Shown here one piece after another: positions 44,664 to 56,624 of a DNA stretch of 64,000 bases; position 1 is the stretch's first letter; every line of letters starts with the position of its first letter. The notes under the pieces are model-generated. The model worked only from the letters and a program-made list of their open reading frames with translations. It searched no databases and was not told the DNA's origin. This DNA is from Muraenolepis orangiensis (taxonomy: Eukaryota > Chordata > Actinopteri > Gadiformes > Muraenolepididae). Location of the stretch: NCBI GenBank assembly GCA_027704905.1, contig CM051022.1:7066988-7130987 (forward strand), written 5' to 3'. The translations under genes were made by a program, and so were the position numbers.

Positions 44664-44795
44664 ACTATATTATACTATATTATACTATATTATACTATAT
44701 TATACTATATTATACTATATGATACTATATGATACTATATTATACTATATTATACTATATTATACTATATTATACTATATTATACTATATTATAC
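44664..44795. repeat. 10-bp repeat TATACTATAT, 13 copies
   Basis: Nearly perfect ten-base units; two read GATACTATAT. Confidence 0.95.
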
Positions 44796-44977
44796 GAGTG
44801 TGTCAAACACCTTGGGCGATTTGGTTTGCCTGGAACACGCTAAGGAATAGATTCAGTGGGTATTGCTTTGATTCCTTCTTCTTCTTCTTCTACAAAAACA
44901 ATGAGGCATTTGGTCTTGACAAGGGAGATCGGTGACCACGATCGGTGGTCACTCAAGACACACGCGGAGACGCGTTC

Positions 44978-45080
44978 TAATGCCAGGTCTGAACCGACAT
45001 GCTTAGAGGTGTCCACTTGTGATCGCATCACCTAAGATGCATGTAAATGCCAAGTGTGAACAGACGTGCTTAGAGCTGGC
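44978..45080 (+). repeat. 32-bp direct duplication
   Basis: AATGCCAGGTCTGAACCGAC at 44979 and AATGCCAAGTGTGAACAGAC at 45047 begin two related 32-bp blocks, each ending (A/G)TGCTTAGAG. Confidence 0.6.
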
Positions 45081-45142
45081 CCTGGGGATAGTTTCATGCC
45101 CCTAAGTGAGGGGGGGGGGGGTGCATGACATGCAGCCTAGTG

Positions 45143-46274
45143 CTACTGAGTAATAATAATAATAATAATAATAAATAATATTTATAAGCGCACTTTTAAT
45201 TTGCGTGGGCAAAACTCAAAGTGCTACAGAGTAAAAACGGTTTAAATAAAACAACAATAAAAGCAGCAACGTTTACGCCGGCATGGCAACCAGTGGGGTT
45301 TTTAAAAAATCTAGTGAAAGGCTATTCTAAAAATATGTATTTTTAGGCCTTTTTTTAAAACATCCACAGTCTGTGGTGTCCTCAGCTGGTTTGGGAGGGC
45401 ATTCCACAGTCTCGGAGCAGCGGAGCAGAAGGCTCGGTCTCCCATGGTTTTCAGTTTGGTCCTGGGGGGAAGGAGGAGGTTTGCCTTTTCAGAGCGTAGG
45501 CTCCTCCTGGAGGTTTGTGGGGTGAGCAGTTCTTTGATGTATGAGGGAGCATTTCCATGAATGCACTGATAGGTGAAGAGGGTGATTTTGTAGTCAATCC
45601 TGAGTGAGACCGGGAGCCAGTGCAATAATTTGAGTACGGGCGTGATGTGTTCATACTTCCGCACTCTCATCAGGATCCTAGCAGCGCTGTTCTGGATGTA
45701 CTGCAGCTTCTGGATGTTCTTGCTAGGAATCCCAATGAGAAGTGCATTACAGTAGTCTAGCCTGGAGGAGACAAAGGCGTGGACAAGCTTTTCAGCATCT
45801 GACAGACTGAGTGTAGGGCGGAGTTTAGCGATATTTCTGAGGTGGTAGAAGGAGGTCTTACATGTTTGTTTGATGTGGGCCTCAAAGGTCAGGTGAGGAT
45901 CCATTTTAACACCCATATTGGGGACAGTTGATTGAAATGTTCTGACCGGAGAAGGTGATGCTGGTGATGGAGGATGAAAGGACCTGATGTGGAGTGCCAA
46001 CTAGAATGGCTTCAGTCTTTGAGCTGTTTAATTGAAGGAAGTTGTGCTTCATCCTCACCTTTATCTCCTCCAGGCATGTGGTTATGTTGGATGATGGCAG
46101 AAGTGAGGAGGGGGTTGGGTTTGTTCTGATGTAGAGCTGTGTGTCATCAGCATAGCAATGGAAAGATATTCCATGCCGGCTGATGACACCATGTATATGG
46201 TGAAAAGGGTGAGTAGTTGTATTGTAAGCATAGGTTACACAGAGAATGCATGTTGCTCTGCTGATGAGCTTCAA
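45143..46274 (-). pseudogene. 5'-truncated L2-like LINE
   Basis: The minus-strand frame 46274-45906 carries SRHGISFHCYADDTQLYI, the RT catalytic YADD in L2-type context, and FLQLNSSKTEAILVG. After a frameshift near 45925 the frame ending at 45311 carries NMGVKMDPHLTFEAHIKQTC, SSRLDYCNALL, QNSAARILMRV, HITPVLKLLHWLPV and DRAFCSAAPRLWNALP, the typical C-terminus. The 3' UTR ends in (TAA)n at 45143-45173. Upstream RT and endonuclease parts are missing. Confidence 0.9.
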
Positions 46275-46313
46275 ACATCCAGCCTAACATCTGTCTATAT
46301 ATAGCTATCAATG

Positions 46314-46426
46314 TATCTGTCTGTCTGTCTCTGTATGCCTTCTGGCCTGGCTGTCTTTTTGGCTGTCCATCTCTCTCTGCGTGTCTGCCTGTCTGTTTGT
46401 CTGTATATGTCTCTCTATGTGTCTGC

Positions 46427-46465
<39 letters not shown>

Positions 46466-46467
46466 TC

Positions 46468-46525
<58 letters not shown>

Positions 46526-46567
46526 ACTGTATGTCTATCTATCTGACTGCCTGTCGGTCTGTCTATC
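46314..46567. repeat. (TCTG)n and (TCTA)n tetranucleotide array
   Basis: Interrupted TCTG repeats on both sides of about 90 bp of (ATCT)n at 46444-46525. Confidence 0.95.
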
Positions 46568-47145
46568 TGTGTAATAAAATGTCTAATTAAATGTATGTTT
46601 CCCAGAGTGACAGTGTCATTCCTACTTTGAATACTGTGCTACACCACAAGCATATGAGGGAATATCATTGACAGTAACTGCAGTGTTCCTGTTGTGTTTC
46701 TATGGTGCCAGTATTTCCTTTGGGAACTACAGCCAGAGGACTACACCCTAACGCAATGTGCTTCTCTTTTGAAATAGTCTTTCCCCCCCACGGTCAGTCT
46801 TGATATTGACTTGAATAAGATTGCACCTGTAACCTCACATTTCTTTCATGAAAAGAATAAACATTGGCGTATAAGGGACTGTGGTATTGAAAGACACACT
46901 AAAGCCATGGCAGCTTATCCAGTGTTTGTATACGACTTAGCAACTAGGCTAGACCTGCTCCTCTATAGCACAGAGTTTCTCAAACAGCGGATGCTTTGAA
47001 GGACAGGGAAAATGTTACAATTATAGTCATTTTCTAATTGTAATGTAACAATTGCAAAATATTTCCACCTTAATAAAAAGTTTTGAATCGGAATACCACC
47101 TTCGTACAATTCTAACAAAACTGCATTTGTGCAACCCATGTCACC
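46568..47145. other. intergenic, no gene recognised
   Basis: Unique sequence with ORFs below 70 codons; nothing recognisable. Confidence 0.45.
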
Positions 47146-48526
47146 CAGTGGCGGGCCGTGCATTTCACACCTAGGCCTTCAGTGATGTCCTACACAGTCT
47201 TACCTGAGTTATTCCACCTCTTAATACCATCATTATGACGCCATATGGCTCTAGAAACTATACATTTAGACAGAAACGCAGTACAACTGGGCGTTGCATC
47301 ACCTTAGCATAGTCAAGTACAACAGAGTTATATTAATATTTCCGAAGCATTTATAATCAATAAATCCGCATTTACAATGAAGAGTGTTAAACTACCAGAT
47401 TTAAGATTGCTTGGATACTGTCAAAACTTTAAAATAAAAGGCGCTTTGAAGGGATTAGTGTACAAAATTGTATTAAGTCCACCAAAAGTATGTGAGCTTA
47501 GTTTGTTCACTAAACAGCGCATTGTCGCACCCAAAGCAGTTTAATTTAAGAAACGTGACGATAAAGACATAAACTATTCACTGAAAATAAAAGAAAACAA
47601 ACAAATAATTTGCATTTGTTCATGAGGATATATTTGCAACAGTGGTGAAAGTGTATTCCTAGCCTTGAACGTCCACTTTGATAAAGGTTCAACCAAAACA
47701 ATTCAACAAGTCTCCTTGAGTACTTTTACTGCACAGCTGAGCCAGTGCGCCACACATATCTCTACATCTCTTGCAGAAGCATCAAATATTATTTTTATAT
47801 ATTCATATATTAAGTCATTTTAATTACATATATATTAATTTGTTAATATTGATTTAATATTAATGAAATAAAATAAAAAAATAAAAATAAAAAAATAAAG
47901 AAAATAAAATGCTTTGTACTCACCAAAACACCTGATTATTTGAACACAAAATCCATCCTCCTTTCTTTCCTCAAGAAGACTTCAATGACTCTGTTGTACA
48001 GTTTATCTGTGCGTTTCAGTTCCAAAAAAACAGCTTGTAGAAATCTACACAAATTAGCTTGTTCAAGTTCAGTTTGCTAGCTCTGCATAGCTCTGCCTCT
48101 CACATAGCGCGTATCCAATCAAAAGACGAGCACGTGCTGACGTTATCGTACGCCTGCTAGCTGGCGCCGGTGTCGCCAACTTGAAATCTGATTGGTTAAC
48201 GCCACAGTTTTGTTTCCATTCACTTTAAGCTCCAGGCGCCCGCACTGTTGATTGTGAAGGCCCTATGGCAGATTACTTGGACCCTGGCAACACATTATGG
48301 CTGAGATATGATTGGATAAAAGCTCTAACATAAAGGCCAGCCCTCCAAATCTCGATCTGAGGCTGGAAGCAGCGCAACCAAGAGGAAAGCTATGAAATGA
48401 AGATAATAGACTATGGGGAATCATTTAATACATATTTGTGGAAAGAATATATCAAAATGATATTTATATTCTGATGATGTTTAGGCCAGCAGAGAAGGCC
48501 TTGCTGGCCCTGACGGCCCACCACTG
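47146..48526. mobile_element. non-autonomous hAT element with perfect target duplication
   Basis: The left end CAGTGGCGGGCCGTGC and the right end GACGGCCCACCACTG (reverse complement CAGTGGTGGGCCGTC) are hAT-type inverted repeats; AGGCC blocks follow on both sides. The flanks are ATGTCACC at 47138-47145 and 48527-48534, an exact 8-bp duplication. The 1381 bp are AT-rich and have no transposase-like ORF. Confidence 0.92.
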
Positions 48527-48654
48527 ATGTCACCAAATAACATAATACAGGTACAACATTTTTACTATTTGAAAACTTGAAGAAAAACTTGAGAACATAT
48601 GAAATATATAAAAACAAATGAAAATATATACAAAACAGAGGGCACTCAGTAAAG

Positions 48655-48845
48655 CGCATTCCTCCGCCACACCAAGAAGGGCCCTGGGTCGGGATTCATA
48701 TCCGGATCTGCGCCAAAATCGATTAAACTGTTCCTCGGCCCATAAGTAATCGAAACCAAGTTTTCTCCAATTCCGTACAAACCAGTTTGAGTTGACAGAC
48801 AGACAAACCAAGGGGGTGGAAACAGAAATATCGTGCACAGTAAAA
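48655..48845 (+). mobile_element. RTE/Rex3-like LINE 3' fragment
   Basis: CATTCCTCCGCC at the start, and GAGTTGACAGACAGACAAACC followed by GGTGGAAACAGAAATATCG, resemble the 3' UTR of RTE-type LINEs. It ends where the 53-bp minisatellite starts. Confidence 0.5.
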
Positions 48846-48851
48846 ACAGAG

Positions 48852-49985
48852 CTACTACGTCATGGTAGCTGGGACGTAAGCCTCGTGTTGGGGTCGTGAG
48901 AGCACTACTACGTCATGGTAGCTGGGACGTAAGCCTCGTGTTGGGGCAGTGAGAGCACTACTACGTCATGGTAGCTGGGACGTAAGCCTCGTGTTGGGGT
49001 CGTGAGAGCACTACTACGTCATGGTAGCTGGGACGTAAGCCTCGTGTTGGGGCAGTGAGAGCACTACTACGTCATGGTAGCTGGGACGTAAGCCTCGTGT
49101 TGGGGCAGTGAGAGCACTACTACGTCATGGTAGCTGGGACGTAAGCCTCGTGTTGGGGCAGTGAGAGCACTACTACGTCATGGTAGCTGGGACGTAAGCC
49201 TCGTGTTGGGGTAGTGAGAGCACTACTACGTCATGGTAGCTGGGACGTAAGCCTCGTGTTGGGGTAGTGAGAGCACTACTACGTCATGGTAGCTGGGACG
49301 TAAGCCTCGTGTTGGGGCAGTGAGAGCACTACTACGTCATGGTAGCTGGGACGTAAGCCTCGTGTTGGGGCAGTGAGAGCACTACTACGTCATGGTAGCT
49401 GGGACGTAAGCCTCGTGTTGGGGTAGTGAGAGCACTACTACGTCATGGTAGCTGGGACGTAAGCCTCGTGTTGGGGTAGTGAGAGCACTACTACGTCATG
49501 GTAGCTGGGACGTAAGCCTCGTGTTGGGGTAGTGAGAGCACTACTACGTCATGGTAGCTGGGACGTAAGCCTCGTGTTGGGGCAGTGAGAGCACTACTAC
49601 GTCATGGTAGCTGGGACGTAAGCCTCGTGTTGGGGCAGTGAGAGCACTACTACGTCATGGTAGCTGGGACGTAAGCCTCGTGTTGGGGTAGTGAGAGCAC
49701 TACTACGTCATGGTAGCTGGGACGTAAGCCTCGTGTTGGGGTAGTGAGAGCACTACTACGTCATGGTAGCTGGGACGTAAGCCTCGTGTTGGGGTAGTGA
49801 GAGCACTACTACGTCATGGTAGCTGGGACGTAAGCCTCGTGTTGGGGTAGTGAGAGCACTACTACGTCATGGTAGCTGGGACGTAAGCCTCGTGTTGGGG
49901 TAGTGAGAGCACTACTACGTCATGGTAGCTGGGACGTAAGCCTCGTGTTGGGGTAGTGAGAGCACTACTACGTCATGGTAGCTGG
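48852..49985 (+). repeat. 53-bp minisatellite, 21.4 copies
   Basis: Units begin CTACTACGTCATGGTAGCTG and contain GGACGTAAGCCTCGTG. Twenty-one full units and a 21-bp partial unit are identical except for one variable triplet after TTGGGG: TCG, CAG or TAG. The order is TCG CAG TCG CAG CAG CAG TAG TAG CAG CAG TAG TAG TAG CAG CAG, then TAG six times. The unit has no long ORF. Confidence 0.98.
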
Positions 49986-50063
49986 TAGACCTGAATGTGG
50001 ACATGGGTGGACGCTGGTTTCCGATTGGGTTGAGCAGGGGGGAGAAGTGAATGTGGTGCTCGC

Positions 50064-50076
50064 TGTGTGTGTGTGC

Positions 50077-50115
<39 letters not shown>
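50064..50115. repeat. (GT)n microsatellite
   Basis: About 50 bp of GT with one CGCG step. Confidence 0.95.
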
Positions 50116-50116
<1 letters not shown>

Positions 50117-50234
50117 CATGATGTGCAGACCGAGGGCCGCCTGAAGCCATGTCAGGCTCGCACGTTCGATTCCATGTGTCACATCAGCCACGCATGACGA
50201 CACTTATTTAATTACTCACTTATAATATTCGCTG

Positions 50235-50327
50235 CGTGTGTGTGTGTGTATGTGTGTGTGTGTAACCAAGATAAAAATAGACACAATGTGTGTGGGTGGT
50301 GGTGTGTGGTGTGTGTGTGTGGTGTGG

Positions 50328-50358
<31 letters not shown>

Positions 50359-50388
50359 GTGTGTGTGTGTGTGTGTGTGTGTGTGTGG
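50235..50388. repeat. interrupted (GT)n
   Basis: GT blocks with GGTG breaks around ACCAAGATAAAAATAGACAC. Confidence 0.9.
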
Positions 50389-50495
50389 CAAGGGTGAAGG
50401 CTCATGCTTGTGTTGTGAGCAGCAAATAGGAGGAGCAGAGCCCAGATGTACTTCATGTCTAAATCTACACCACACATTGTCTTATTGTGATGGAT

Positions 50496-50615
<120 letters not shown>

Positions 50616-50752
50616 ACAAATCGTGTTGTGTTTTATGTTTTTCACCTGTTCATTTCCTCTGAAATGTATTTATGTATCACATTATTTGAATACTTTTAAT
50701 ACTTTAAACGATTTTAAACTTTTTCATAAAAAAAGCACTCTATAAAATACAT

Positions 50753-50943
<191 letters not shown>

Positions 50944-51088
50944 AGAAAATCAAAGCGGTGGGTTCAAATGCATTTGCTGACCTACCAGTGGCTGTAATTT
51001 AATTCTAATGGCTGTCATCGTAGACTACGGTGTATTCCTATTGATTATGTGTACAGATAAATAACAACAGCAACAACCAGGCTGGCCC

Positions 51089-51113
51089 GAAGGGGGGGGG
51101 GGGGGGGGGGGGT
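51089..51113 (+). repeat. G homopolymer run
   Basis: About 23 consecutive G residues; length is likely to vary or be mis-called in sequencing. Confidence 0.9.
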
Positions 51114-51184
51114 ATTTATTCATAAGAATAAATACACACCCACCCAACTGCAGCCCTCCACCACAAAAAGCAGACAATAATATA

Positions 51185-51335
51185 TAGCATTTAGTGGACT
51201 GGACGCTTATCCAAAAGGTCTCACGATATATCGCTGTGTGTCGAGTGCATGCATGTCTTCGCATGTAGCGGCCCCAGTGGGAATCTAACCCTCTAGCGCC
51301 CGGCGGTGCTCGTGCAATGCCATGCTCTACTAATG
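51185..51335 (-). mobile_element. degenerate tRNA-derived SINE
   Basis: On the minus strand: TTAGTAGAGCATGG (A-box-like), GGGTTAGATTCCC (B-box-like), and at the 3' end TTGGATAAGCGTCCAGTCC, a degenerate form of the GCTTTGGATAAAAGCG tail. Confidence 0.6.
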
Positions 51336-51749
51336 ATTCAGCGGTGCAGCATGTAAGCATGTTCTTGTGATCTGGGCCAGGGGGGGTGGGGGGGGAGGCT
51401 CATCTAGCTGTGGGCGTTGGACTCCCAATCCGAACGGTTCTTCTGGCTCTGGCTCTGTGGGATGGTTCTGGTTCCTCGATTGCATCCTTGCTGCATCCTC
51501 ATACCTGTTATCTAAAACAGGAACCGCTTCATCGGACGTAGCACGGGCCGCTGTGTCAACCACATGGTAACATGGTTTCTGGGATGGGGGTTGATGGCCC
51601 TGTATTAGTCGCCCAGTGGCTAAAACCCATGGAAGCTAACACAGTCTTATTGAGACATTAACAGGGAGGGGATTAGGGCCTAGGCTGAAAAGACATGTGG
51701 CTCTCTGCCCACACTCTCTCAGGCTAAAACTGTGTGTATTTATGTGAGT

Positions 51750-51751
51750 GC

Positions 51752-51789
<38 letters not shown>

Positions 51790-51810
51790 GTGCGTGTGTG
51801 CGTGTGTGCG

Positions 51811-51862
<52 letters not shown>

Positions 51863-51865
51863 GGT
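51750..51865 (+). repeat. (GT)n with GC steps and G-run
   Basis: About 95 bp of GT with regular TGCG breaks, followed by about 18 G residues. Confidence 0.95.
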
Positions 51866-52093
51866 AGCAGCAGAAGCCCAGCCTGGCACAGCCTGGCAGC
51901 TGTATTTGTTATGGAGGAGGCTCCATCGTAGAATCTCCATCAAATTAACAGTAGCCCAATGCTGTTCATCCATCCATTATGAAAAACTCAAGTTAAAGGG
52001 TAACTTCTATATTTCTCAACCTGGACTCTATTTTCCCATCAAAAAAAAAGTGGCTAATATGGAACATTTTTTTAAATAGGTCCAGTATTAAGC

Positions 52094-52127
52094 AAGGGTA
52101 ACCTTGCATGTCTGCAAGGTTACCCTT
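52094..52127. repeat. 15-bp perfect hairpin, 4-nt loop
   Basis: AAGGGTAACCTTGCA, loop TGTC, TGCAAGGTTACCCTT. Confidence 0.95.
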
Positions 52128-52486
52128 TGGGACAAAAGCACCCCGTCTACTTGATCCAGTCTGGTTGTTTTTGTGTCTAACCAAGTATCGCTCTGAACCT
52201 TTGCCAGAGTTGAGTGGTTGTAGGAAGAGAATGGTGGAAACGTGAGTAGTGAGAGTTGGAGAGAGGAGTGCCGGCTAGAGTTGTTTGTTGTTTGTGTTGG
52301 ACTACGGAAAGCGTACCTTATGTGTGTTATCTAAACCATTATCATAGTCATGGCTGAGTATTTAGCTGTTTTCCAAAAATGTGGACTTCAAAGCGAGCCT
52401 TCTCCTCGAGGGAGACTTGGTTAGACACAATAACAAACATTTTGAGGATGTACTCTCACTTGTAAGATAGCTAGGTTAAGAATTAT

Positions 52487-52690
52487 AGATACAAGATACA
52501 AGATACAAGATGTTTTATTGGCCATTTGCAACAAGTACAATGGAATGCTTACTCCCCATTCCCTCCCGCAATATGAATTTTTAAAACAATACTATAAAAA
52601 AAAATATATATACTATATACAATAAAAATGAACATATAACAAAAATATATATAGTGACGAATGATATTTCCATGTTTTAAATTGTGCAGA
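52487..52690 (-). mobile_element. LINE 3' tail fragment
   Basis: Starts ATACAAGATACAAGATACAA and contains GGAATGCTTACTCCCCATTC and GCAATATGAATTT, the reverse complement of the 955-1186 family. Confidence 0.75.
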
Positions 52691-53246
52691 AATTGTTGGT
52701 TACGGTTTGTGTGTCAGCTGCATCAGGCACCTTCCCCGTCATAGCGTGCGCTGTGTGAACACTAAGTGCCACTCGAGGCTGTTTTGTGGATATCTCTTTT
52801 AAGTACTTTACACATTGTGAGTGCCACTGCGGTAGGCCTACTTCACCAGTCAGTGAGATAAAAAAATAAAATAAAAAATCAGCCCCAGCCAATGGAAACG
52901 AAAGATGGAGATTGTGTGGTTACCTCCAGAAATAGATTAGAGTGGAAAAATCTCTTCCACTTTTTTAATTTCACATCTGCGTTGATTGAAACTGTGAGAG
53001 ATGTTATGAATGGTGAGCCTTTAAATAAATAGGCCTACGTACTAGAAAAATACATTTTCATTGAGCAAAAAAACAACATGAAAATATGTTGATATAGTAC
53101 CTTACCCGAAGACTTCTGTAAATCAAACTGTATGTGTGGTAGCTTGGCATTGATGGAAACTGCTACAGCTACAGCTGTGAAGTAGGGCTTTTTTTATAAA
53201 ACAGGGCTGTCTATGCAGTAGAAAGGCGCAACAAACATTTAAATTA

Positions 53247-53440
53247 GTGCTACATGACCATAGAACAACAGTTGGAAAAACAGCCCTATAGAGAACTGGT
53301 GCTACATGACCAGAGAACAACAGTTGGAACAACAGCCCTATAGAGAACTGGTGCTACATGACCAGAGAACAACAGTTGGAACAACAGCCCTATAAAGAAC
53401 TGGTGCTACATGACTAGAGAACAATAGTTCCAACTACATC
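53247..53440 (+). repeat. 52-bp tandem repeat, 3.7 copies
   Basis: Units begin GTGCTACATGACCAGAGAAC and contain AACAGTTGGAACAACAGCCC; starts at 53247, 53299, 53351 and 53403. The last copy diverges after AACAATAG. Confidence 0.92.
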
Positions 53441-53755
53441 CCTTAGAGCTGGCAAATGGCGAGTGGCCATCAGTTCCATATAAACGTTGTATAAGTGACA
53501 ACTATATCTTAATCAGGTCATGAGATTGAATTGGGGGTATCAAAGTAGTATATTTGTAACACTAGTAGGCCAAGGGATGGCCTAATTTGCATAATTGTTT
53601 TCTATATTTAGCCTACTCCTATTCACCTTCAATCCTTTTGTTCAGAAAACCACAACCATTTGTTTTACTGTGCAGCAGATTCTGGTGTCCCATTACAAAG
53701 GGTCATACTTCGAGGCAAGGTCAGAGAGGCTATTGAAAAGGCTTTCAAAGACAAA

Positions 53756-54051
53756 GGCTGTGTCCGAAATCACTCTACACTCCCTACACTCCCTAAATTG
53801 TTGTGTCCAACTCCAACCGATCGGTCCTCTACCCAAACCCAAACACACGATATATACCATCATGCATTGCGCTGAAATAAATAAATACGAATGTCAAACC
53901 AACGTAGATCTGGCATGTTTAATTATATGCGACAGCTATGGCGACTCGAGTAGTGTCCGAAAGTGTTTTTTCATTTAGCCGATGAGCTCACAATAAAGTC
54001 TCCAACATGATTGAACTATAGGGAGTAGGTCATGATTTAGGAGACACAGCC
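53756..54051. mobile_element. MITE with GGCTGTGTCC ends
   Basis: Left end GGCTGTGTCCGAAATCAC; right end ATTTAGGAGACACAGCC, whose reverse complement GGCTGTGTCTCCTAAAT shares the first nine bases. 296 bp, AT-rich, no transposase. Another such end is at 19938. Confidence 0.6.
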
Positions 54052-54227
54052 AGTGAAAAAACACTGAACCACATGAACAAGTATAAATGATGCAATATTG
54101 ATTTATCTGTGAGTAAAAACGACTTAATGTGTCTGGAATCGTTAAAATATTGAATAACGTTTATTTTTTTGTAAATCATTTTGTAATTTTTCCTACATGT
54201 CTAAATTGTCTATAAACCCTGTAGAGC

Positions 54228-54257
<30 letters not shown>
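54228..54257. repeat. (GACA)7 microsatellite
   Basis: Pure tetranucleotide. Confidence 0.95.
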
Positions 54258-54261
<4 letters not shown>

Positions 54262-55111
54262 GCATGCGAACATGTTGACACAGACGTGCGTGGGATTCTA
54301 CACCATAAAGCTGTGGGTTATTTTTTTTTTTTTCATAATCTGCTTTGCGTCATTAAATGGACATGTTCATGCTTAAAATAGTCCCGGGAGGCGACAGCTT
54401 GCTTGCGTTAGGCACGTGAAAGCGAATGTCAACGCTTAGATGACAAAGATAATGAGATGGGTTGACGTCTGGAAGCATAGGAGGTTGAGACTGCATTGTT
54501 GTTTTTATCTCAATGAAAATATAAATTAATAAATACATTTTGATCACCACTCTCTGCCCACATCTGCCAGAGACCATAGGGCTATTACCTTAATTTGTTT
54601 GCTTTCTACGAAATACAAAAGATCATACGAGCCAATCCTGTTTTAGTGTCGAAGGCTTTGTTGTGCGAAACCATCATTTGAACTGGGTTGTAACTGCCAG
54701 AGAGGAATGTCAACAGAGGTAAACAAAGCCTTAGAAAAAACCTCCCACACAACAGAAGTGGAATTATTTCGATGGAAAACGCTTTAGCGACCTCTAGTGG
54801 TGTAATGAGATATATCATCCTCGTGTGGCCCGACCGCAGATAAATAGAGGTTATAGCGATGCTTTAATTTTATCCGACATATTCTAATAATATGTTGTGG
54901 AATTGGTTGTAGAATTGAGCGAGGATGTTCCAAATGGCCAGCCTTTAAGCACAAAGGACTGGTAGCTAAAATTAAGCAGTCTACTGAAATCCATATTGGA
55001 ATACTTAATCTATAAACTGAATTTAAATCCTTTAACAGAGCAGACAGCAAGAGAGAGAGAAAGAGAGACGGATTGAGAGAGAGTGTAAGTGAAAGAGAGA
55101 GATTGAGGGAC

Positions 55112-55112
<1 letters not shown>

Positions 55113-55200
<88 letters not shown>
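55113..55200. repeat. (GA)n microsatellite
   Basis: About 85 bp of pure GA, flanked by interrupted GA from 55048 to 55234. Confidence 0.95.
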
Positions 55201-55208
<8 letters not shown>

Positions 55209-55234
55209 TTGAGAAAGAGCGAGGGAGAGAGAAG

Positions 55235-56484
55235 GGATTTAAGCATGGACAAATACCCTAAATGCATCTTATGATTTACATTTCATACGTCAAATCGCAA
55301 TCATGGAGACAAAAATAAATAAATAAAAATGCCTCGAAGAAGGGTTGAAGAAGTCTTGATTTTTGGGACAGTTGTAAAGCGATCCAGTGGTCATGGACGA
55401 ACGACGACCCGCCAGAGAGTGGTGTGACCTGAGGTCAATCGATTATTATCAGGCACGATGGCGGTGGTAGACACACAGAAGGTCGCCAGAGGGAATCTTT
55501 CTATCCCACAGTACGCTCCACCCCCACCGCATCACAAACATACAGACAGGGCCGCTTAAGGTGACCACGGACAGGATAAACCAAGTAAGCGGATAATAGC
55601 TTTTGATGCTCCAACATTTCTGTTTCAGGTGTAGATTAAGAGCGACGTGTGTGTGTCCGTGTGTGTGTGTGTGTGTGTGTGTGGATCCATGTGTTTATTT
55701 TCTTATCTTTGTGTGTGTGAATACACAAATATCTATGTGTGTATCTATGTGTTTGCTATGGGTTTGTGTGAGGAGAACACACCCATGGAGTCAACATTAG
55801 ACATAGCTAAGTATGTGTGTATTATTGTTTGTCTCTCTGTGTGTGTTATGTGTGTGTTTTTTTGTGTGGTCGGTGTGTGTGTGTGTGTGTGTGTGTTTGC
55901 ACTGTGTATGTGAATGGGAGCAAGAAAACAAGGTGGCAGAGGTAGCATTTAACTTAATTTTCCAAATACATGCTCAGCATATTTGGAAATTGTCGTGAAT
56001 ACTGTGTGTGTGTGAGCTCAGCTTAACTGTCTGACAGTTACCATGTGTTTCCATGGGAAACAATTGCCTCACCACGTCGTTCTAAAAGAATTCAATCAAT
56101 TTAATCAATTTAATCAATACAAAGAACAAATAGAAATCAGTACAAAACAATACAACAACAACAACCACCAAAGGGACGCAACACCGACCCTCAAATTGAT
56201 CGATATTGAGGGTGTCGTCTGATTCTGTTTCGTTGGGACACATCTGTATGTAGAACTTCCACTGCAAGTATTCTACTACTTTATATTCTCTATAGTCTAT
56301 ATGCTCAGTGCTCACTCGCAATGTATTGTGAAAATTGCAAAGAGGTCGGTGGTACTTTTTGAAAAGACACAAGTGATTGTGTCTCTGCTTCAGGGCCGAG
56401 CTCCGCTGTGCTATGCGCTACGTAACCAGTCCGAGCTCCGGCTCTTTGCGTGACAGAGAAGAAGAAGAAAAACATCACCCCACA
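55235..56484. other. intergenic, no gene recognised
   Basis: Contains GT-rich blocks (55646-55684, 55872-55898) and (TTTAATCAA)n at about 56090-56118. No coding sequence is supported. Confidence 0.45.
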
Positions 56485-56518
56485 CATTGAGTGGCCACAG
56501 GGTCACGGCCACTCAATG
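56485..56518. repeat. 12-bp perfect hairpin, 10-nt loop
   Basis: CATTGAGTGGCC, loop ACAGGGTCAC, GGCCACTCAATG. Confidence 0.92.
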
Positions 56519-56527
56519 ACTTCATCT

Positions 56528-56624
56528 TGCTCTCTCTCTGTGTCTCTGTCTGTGTGTCTCTGTCTGTGTGTCTGTGTGTCTCTGTCTGTGTGTCTGTCTG
56601 TCTCTGTGTCTCTGTCTGTGTCAC
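56528..56624. repeat. (CTGTCTGTGT)n-type array
   Basis: Mixed TCTG/TGTC/TCTC repeats of about 95 bp. Confidence 0.9.

Noticed and set aside
48852..49985. CRISPR-like regular repeats
   Set aside because: The units are contiguous with no unique spacers; this is a vertebrate minisatellite.
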